Origin: Bacteroidaceae bacterium
Lineage (GTDB): Bacteria; Bacteroidota; Bacteroidia; Bacteroidales; Bacteroidaceae
DNA length: 38,560 nt
Direction of reading: 5' to 3'
NCBI GenBank assembly: GCA_017547585.1
Contig: JAFYPH010000006.1
Coordinates: 1 to 38,560, forward strand
In this document: positions 34,375-38,560 of the stretch, in pieces
Position numbering within the stretch: position 1 is the first letter of the stretch
Layout: the number at the start of each line of letters is the position of its first letter
The notes under the pieces: generated by a model
Told to the model about the DNA's origin: nothing
What the model saw: the letters and a program-made list of their open reading frames with translations, nothing else
Databases searched by the model: none
Made by a program: the position numbers and the translations under genes

Positions 34375-36327
34375 ATGAACAAATTCATCAGAATGGTATC
34401 GGCAATAATGCTTTTTGCATTGATACCCATCGCCGTACAGGCGCAGAAGGTGGTAAAAATTTCATCACCCGACAAGAAAATTACCGTAGACCTCACAACC
34501 GAGAAGGGTAAATTTGGCTGGACAGTCAACCGCGACGGAGCGAAAGTCTACTCAATGGAGGACGTAAGAATGATTATCAACGGCAACACCTTCGCCGGCA
34601 ACGCTGCTGTAAAGAATGTTAAGCAGAAGAGCGTAAGCGAGACAATTGAGCCCGTCGTTCCCATCAAGTTCTCAAAAATCGAGAGCAACTACACAGAGGC
34701 AACAATCAACTTCGGCTCGTACAAGATTGAAATGCGAGTAATGAACAACGCCGTTGCCTACCGTTTCGTTACAAACATCAAGGGCGAAGTTACCGTCGAG
34801 AACGAATATTTCACAATGCTCCCCGCCGACGGATTCACAGCACACTTCCAGCCCTGTAACTCATTCAACACCTCTTACGAGACACATTATCAGCACAAGT
34901 CTGTAAACGACTGGGTAAGAGACAACAGACTCGCTACAATCCCCATGCTTCTCTCGGGCGAGGGCGACACACAGCTGCTCATCGGCGAGAGCGACGTTGA
35001 CGACTACCCCCGTATGTTCTTCAAAGGCAACCGCAAGGGAATCTCTACTGCATTCCCCAAATCACCCATCAAATGGGAACCTTGGGGCGACCGCGGATGG
35101 ACAATCACCGAAGAGGGACACTACATTGCAAAGACACAGGGTAAACGTGCATTCCCCTGGCGCTACGTAGTAATCACCGACTCAAAAGGTATCATCGAGC
35201 AGACAGTACCCGCACAGTTGGCACGCAAGAGCGCACTCACCGACACAGACTGGATTAAGCCCGGACAGGTGAGCTGGGAGTGGTGGAACGGCGCAGTGCC
35301 CTACGGCCCCGACGTTAACTTCCGTGCAGGTAACAACTACGACACATACGCCTACTTCATCGACTTTGCAGCAAAATACGGTGTCGAGTATATTCTTCTC
35401 GACGAGGGTTGGGCAAAGAGCACACGCGACCCCTACACAGCCAAAGAGGACATGCACCTTGACAAACTTATCAAATATGGTAAGGAGAAGGGCGTGGGCA
35501 TCATCATCTGGTTGCCTTGGTTGACAGTTGAGCAGAACTTCGACCTCTTCAAGAAATACGCCGAGTGGGGCGTTGCCGGAGTCAAGATTGACTTTATGGA
35601 CCACGCTGACCAGTGGATGGTTAACTTCTACAAAAGAGTGATGATTGAAGCAGCAAAGAACAAGCTGCTTGTGGACATGCACGGCTCGTTCACTCCCATG
35701 GGCTTGGAGTATGAGTACCCCAACTTCCTCTCTTACGAGGGCGTGCTCGGTCTTGAGCAGATGGGTGGCTGTCGTCCCGACAACACACTGTTCCTCCCCT
35801 TCATCCGTAACGCAGTGGGTGCAGCAGACTTCACCCCCGGAGGTATGAACAACCGTCAGCCCCACAACAACCAGGGTGGCCGCCCCAACTCAGTAGTATC
35901 GGGCACACGCGCCTACCAGATGGCACTCTACGTAGTTCTCGAGAGCGGCATTCAGATGTTGGCCGACAACCCCGCAGAGTACTACAAGAACGACGATTGT
36001 ACAAAATACATTGCATCGGTACCCACCACATGGGACGAGACACGCGCTATCGCCTCTGAGGTTGGTAAATATGTAATCGTTGCTAAGCGCAAAGGCGAAA
36101 AATGGTTCATCGGCGCTATCTGCAACGGTGAGCAGAATGAGCTTAAGTTCGACGTTAAGCTCGACTTCTTGGGCGACAAAGAGTACAAGCTCACAGGCTA
36201 CAAGGATGGTATCAACGCCGACATGCAGGCTATGCACTACAACAAGGTAGAACAGAAGGTGACAAAGAACAGCACCATCGAGATTAAGATGGTGAAGAAC
36301 GGTGGATTCGCCGCTGTCATCGAATAA
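34375..36327 (+). CDS. Glycoside hydrolase family 97 enzyme, secreted
   Basis: 650 residues with a signal peptide (ends IAVQAQ, about residue 23). An N-terminal beta-sandwich (about residues 25-290) is followed by the GH97 barrel: PGQVSWEWWNG, EYILLDEGWA, IIIWLPWLTVEQ, GVAGVKIDFMDHADQWM, LLVDMHGSFTPMG and YPNFLSYEGVLGLEQ. GH97 contains inverting alpha-glucosidases (SusB) and retaining alpha-galactosidases. The Asp in VKIDFM stands where I believe retaining members have their nucleophile, which would favour the retaining group, but this needs an alignment. Transcribed alone, with a strong terminator behind. A weak box TACCTTTA lies at 34332-34339. Confidence 0.9.
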   Translation: MNKFIRMVSAIMLFALIPIAVQAQKVVKISSPDKKITVDLTTEKGKFGWTVNRDGAKVYSMEDVRMIINGNTFAGNAAVKNVKQKSVSETIEPVVPIKFSKIESNYTEATINFGSYKIEMRVMNNAVAYRFVTNIKGEVTVENEYFTMLPADGFTAHFQPCNSFNTSYETHYQHKSVNDWVRDNRLATIPMLLSGEGDTQLLIGESDVDDYPRMFFKGNRKGISTAFPKSPIKWEPWGDRGWTITEEGHYIAKTQGKRAFPWRYVVITDSKGIIEQTVPAQLARKSALTDTDWIKPGQVSWEWWNGAVPYGPDVNFRAGNNYDTYAYFIDFAAKYGVEYILLDEGWAKSTRDPYTAKEDMHLDKLIKYGKEKGVGIIIWLPWLTVEQNFDLFKKYAEWGVAGVKIDFMDHADQWMVNFYKRVMIEAAKNKLLVDMHGSFTPMGLEYEYPNFLSYEGVLGLEQMGGCRPDNTLFLPFIRNAVGAADFTPGGMNNRQPHNNQGGRPNSVVSGTRAYQMALYVVLESGIQMLADNPAEYYKNDDCTKYIASVPTTWDETRAIASEVGKYVIVAKRKGEKWFIGAICNGEQNELKFDVKLDFLGDKEYKLTGYKDGINADMQAMHYNKVEQKVTKNSTIEIKMVKNGGFAAVIE

Positions 36328-36352
36328 GCAGAGGATACCCTCACGCATACAC

Positions 36353-36390
36353 AGCAATGGCTGCCCGAAAGGCAGCCATTGCTTGTTTAT
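36353..36390 (+). terminator. Intrinsic terminator of the GH97 gene
   Basis: Perfect 13-bp stem AGCAATGGCTGCC (36353-36365) / GGCAGCCATTGCT (36371-36383), loop CGAAA, followed by TGTTTAT. It lies 25 bp after the stop codon. Confidence 0.85.
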
Positions 36391-36613
36391 ATAGTGGTGC
36401 AAACGGGGCATATAATCCCTGTCAATTTTACTGACAAACTCTTTTGGAGGAATCGTCTCTTTTCGCCATTTTTTCGCCCAAACAATCTAACTATTTTACT
36501 TTAAAAGAATTGCCTCTTTCGGGGCATTTTTCCGAAGTTGCTGCTTGCACAAAAAATTAAATTTTGCAAGCAATTTTAAACTCCATTTTTATACGTATTT
36601 GCGCAATAATGAT
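36391..36613 (+). other. Gene-free stretch with two hairpins
   Basis: No open frame of note. A small hairpin TGCCTC/GGGGCA (36511-36526) is followed by TTTTT and could be a weak terminator. A second stem TGCTTGCA (36542-36549) / TGCAAGCA (36565-36572) lies before the promoter of the 59-residue gene. Because no coding gene precedes the first hairpin, a short untranslated RNA from about 36400 to 36531 is conceivable; no known RNA family was recognised. Confidence 0.35.
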
Positions 36614-36621
36614 TACCTTTG
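36614..36621 (+). promoter_or_regulatory. Candidate -7 box for the 59-residue gene
   Basis: TACCTTTG followed by CAC, 34 bp before the ATG at 36656. No equally good box is found between the next terminator and purF, so purF may depend on this promoter through read-through. Confidence 0.5.
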
Positions 36622-36655
36622 CACATCCGATTAATTTGAAGAATCAAGATTATCT

Positions 36656-36835
36656 ATGAGTAACCAAAGATATATGCAATATGGTGTTTCTGCATCTGAC
36701 AAGAGTGCACACAATAGCACCGGATTCACGAAGAGCTTTGGTTACGCGCCTCAAATTGCAGAGCGCACAGAAGATAGCGGAAGAAACAAAGAAATAATCA
36801 TACGTTCAAACAATAGTGTGTATACCTACAGGTAA
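36656..36835 (+). CDS. Small protein of 59 residues, unknown function
   Basis: The frame begins MSNQRYMQYGVSASDKSAHN, continues STGFTKSFGYAPQIAERTED and ends with a basic and hydrophobic IIIRSNNSVYTYR. Hydrophilic, no signal peptide or membrane segment, no cysteine. It has a good -7 box upstream, begins about 28 nt after the expected transcript start, and is closed by a strong terminator 7 bp after its stop, so it looks like a genuine short transcription unit. I do not recognise the family. A leader peptide for the following purine genes is the main alternative. Confidence 0.55.
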   Translation: MSNQRYMQYGVSASDKSAHNSTGFTKSFGYAPQIAERTEDSGRNKEIIIRSNNSVYTYR

Positions 36836-36842
36836 AGGAGAA

Positions 36843-36877
36843 AGTGTGCTACAAGCAAATGTAGCGCACTTTTTTTT
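36843..36877 (+). terminator. Strong intrinsic terminator between the 59-residue gene and purF
   Basis: Stem of 11 pairs AGTGTGCTACA (36843-36853) / TGTAGCGCACT (36860-36870, one T-G wobble), loop AGCAAA, followed by TTTTTTT. Within the small gene, GCACAC (36707-36712) and TAGCAC (36715-36720) are complementary to parts of the left arm, so an alternative pairing that opens the terminator is possible on paper. Confidence 0.88.
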
Positions 36878-36936
36878 CACGAAGAGTTTGAATATTAACA
36901 TGTAAAATAAAGTATAACAAATTATAAAATTTAATT

Positions 36937-38358
36937 ATGTCTGGTTTTTTTGGATGTGTATCCCGAAAAGAATGTGTAAATGATGTATTCTATGGAACAG
37001 ACTATCATTCGCATTTAGGCACCAAGCGTGCAGGTATGGCATTCTATAATGGTTCGAAATTCGTACGTTCAATCCACTCGTTGGAAAATGGATATTTCAG
37101 AAATAAATTCGAGGATGAGTTGCACAGATTCAGTGACTCACAGATGGGTATAGGTGTAATTTCGGACTGCGAGTCGCAGCCTATTACCATCACTTCACAT
37201 TTGGGGAGATACGCTGTCGTGACAGTAGCCCGCATTGAAAATATAGAAGAGCTCACAGAAAAAATGCTGAGCCAACGTATGCATTTTGCCGAACTTTCGA
37301 GCTCGGGCATCAATGCCACAGAATTGGTAGCCATGCTCATAGGCATGGGCAATTCTATCAAAGAGGGTATTGAGTATGTGCAGAACAACGTGAAAGGATC
37401 GTGCTCAATGCTTGTCCTCACCGACCATGCTATTTATGCTGCCCGCGACAAATTCGGAAGAACCCCAATATCAATTGGTAAAAACGACAAAGGCTACGTT
37501 TGCGCCAGCGAAAGCTCAAGCTACGCAAACTTGGGCTATAGCTTCGTAAGAGACCTGGGCCCCGGCGAAATTGTACAGATGAGCGCCGATGGCGTTCGCG
37601 AGGTTACCCCTCCGGGCTGCCGCAAACAGATATGCTCTTTCCTTTGGGTGTACTACGGCTATCCTTCTGCATGGTACGAAGGAATCAATGTCGAGGACGC
37701 ACGATACGAGAGTGGCGCAGCAATGGCCAAGCACGATGCTGACCTTGAGATTGACTACGCAGCCGGAATCCCCGATTCGGGTATCGGACACGCTATCGGA
37801 TACGCCAACCAGAAGGCCGTACCCTACAAGAGACCTTTTGTGAAATATACTCCCACCTGGCCCAGAAGCTTCATGCCCCAGAACCAGAAGATGAGAGACC
37901 TTGTTGCCAAGATGAAGCTCCTCCCGAACGAAAGACTCACATACGGAAAGCGAGTGGTGTTCATGGACGACTCTATCGTGAGAGGTACACAGCTGAAAGA
38001 CAACATCGTAAAGCTGCACGACACAGGCATCAAGGAGGTACACATGCGCATTGCATGCCCGCCGTTGATTTTCCCCTGCCGATTCTTGAATTTCTCTACA
38101 TCGCGCAGCACATACGACCTCTACGCACGCAGAATCATCAGAGACATGGAGGGCACCGACAACCTCACAGACGAGACATGCATGAAATACATCAACCCCG
38201 ATGGCGAGAAGCACAAGGAGATGGTAGAGATCATGCGCAAGCATCTGCAGCTCACATCGCTCAAGTTCCAACGTCTCGACGACCTTGTAAATGCTATCGG
38301 ACTGCCGAAGTGCGACCTGTGTACCCACTGCTGGGACAACAGCAGCTACACAGAGTAG
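36937..38358 (+). CDS. purF: PurF-like amidophosphoribosyltransferase with atypical glutaminase domain
   Basis: 473 residues of the PurF family (glutamine PRPP amidotransferase, first step of purine synthesis). The phosphoribosyltransferase half is normal: the PRPP loop VVFMDDSIVRGTQ (residues 340-352) and GIPDSGIGHAIGYA. The N-terminal half has the Ntn-type glutaminase fold but starts MSGFFGCVSRKEC: Ser stands at position 2, where PurF needs Cys as nucleophile, and the usual QHRGQ segment is replaced by SHLGTKRAG. Cys7 and Cys14 are the nearest cysteines. The C-terminus has a cysteine cluster (Cys459, Cys462, Cys465), which may hold iron-sulfur or zinc as in the Fe-S type PurF of Bacillus. 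A second, canonical PurF probably exists elsewhere. Followed by guaA after 62 bp. Confidence 0.82.
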   Translation: MSGFFGCVSRKECVNDVFYGTDYHSHLGTKRAGMAFYNGSKFVRSIHSLENGYFRNKFEDELHRFSDSQMGIGVISDCESQPITITSHLGRYAVVTVARIENIEELTEKMLSQRMHFAELSSSGINATELVAMLIGMGNSIKEGIEYVQNNVKGSCSMLVLTDHAIYAARDKFGRTPISIGKNDKGYVCASESSSYANLGYSFVRDLGPGEIVQMSADGVREVTPPGCRKQICSFLWVYYGYPSAWYEGINVEDARYESGAAMAKHDADLEIDYAAGIPDSGIGHAIGYANQKAVPYKRPFVKYTPTWPRSFMPQNQKMRDLVAKMKLLPNERLTYGKRVVFMDDSIVRGTQLKDNIVKLHDTGIKEVHMRIACPPLIFPCRFLNFSTSRSTYDLYARRIIRDMEGTDNLTDETCMKYINPDGEKHKEMVEIMRKHLQLTSLKFQRLDDLVNAIGLPKCDLCTHCWDNSSYTE

Positions 38359-38420
38359 AATAGATTCAATAAAAAACATTTAGTGTAAAGAATAATAATA
38401 TAAATAAAATAAGTAGTTAT

Positions 38421-38560
38421 ATGAAACAGGACATGATTGTAATATTGGACCTTGGAAGCCACGAAAATACCGTGGTTGCCAGAGCCATCCGTGCATTGGG
38501 AGTATACAGCGAAATTTACCCCCACGACATCACAGCAGAAGAGTTGAAGGCACTCCCCAA
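38421..38560 (+). CDS. guaA: GMP synthase (GuaA-like), N-terminus only (partial)
   Basis: From the ATG at 38421 the frame reads MKQDMIVILDLGSHENTVVA, then RAIRALGVYSEIYPHDITAE, and runs off the window. This matches the start of the class I glutaminase domain of GMP synthase in Bacteroidales. The canonical opening is ILDFGSQYTQLIARRVRE; here LGSHENT replaces FGSQYT, suggesting the variant form. The catalytic Cys-His-Glu triad and the ATP pyrophosphatase domain lie beyond the window, so activity cannot be judged. It follows purF in the same direction, which fits purine nucleotide synthesis. Confidence 0.75.
   Translation, partial: MKQDMIVILDLGSHENTVVARAIRALGVYSEIYPHDITAEELKALP

Overview
The window is a chromosomal segment of a member of the phylum Bacteroidota, most probably order Bacteroidales. 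The evidence is the gene repertoire (DUF3467 beside rpsL, Bacteroidetes-type ParC followed by DUF3316, homodimeric glycyl-tRNA synthetase, GH97, GH43 and GH10 enzymes, many lipoproteins with Cys at about residue 18-21), AT-rich leaders without Shine-Dalgarno sequences, and repeated -7 boxes of the form TAnnTTTG. I cannot assign a genus from sequence alone.

Layout. 1-4817 (minus strand) is the str/S10 ribosomal block: DUF3467, rpsL, rpsG, fusA, rpsJ, rplC and the first codons of rplD, with no tuf between fusA and rpsJ. 4947-7122 (minus) is glyQS with an FKBP lipoprotein downstream. 7238-8572 (minus) is a secreted alpha/beta hydrolase, divergent from a plus-strand operon parC, DUF3316 protein, S41 protease (8882-13447), which ends stop codon on stop codon against an endonuclease/exonuclease/phosphatase lipoprotein (13444-14193, minus). 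Minus-strand genes continue with a PlsC-like acyltransferase, a GH43 enzyme, an AT-rich islet of two paralogous membrane proteins plus a broken gene end (16536-17697), a metallophosphatase, dusB and class III fbp. 21929-26531 (minus) is the complete leucine operon leuA-leuC-leuD-leuB. 27123-30868 (plus) carries a DPE2-like malQ, an MgtC-family protein and tRNA-Leu(UAG). 30996-36327 holds a GH10 xylanase, a LysM glucosaminidase (minus), cdd, a low-molecular-weight phosphatase and a GH97 enzyme. The right end has an unrecognised 59-residue gene closed by a strong terminator, a PurF-like protein lacking the usual N-terminal glutaminase cysteine, and the start of a guaA-like gene.

The most unusual feature is not a gene. 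At four loci (upstream of the hydrolase, malQ, tRNA-Leu and cdd) there are promoter-bearing palindromic repeats of about 75-100 bp. Each unit begins with a -7 box that forms the left arm of a palindrome, contains a second AT-rich hairpin bracketed by CTCG, and ends in a fresh -7 box that faces the downstream gene. The arms change in a compensating way between copies. Units are tandem at malQ and tRNA-Leu and single at cdd and the hydrolase. Other points for follow-up are the islet at 16536-17697, which could be an effector-immunity remnant, and the purine cluster at the right end.
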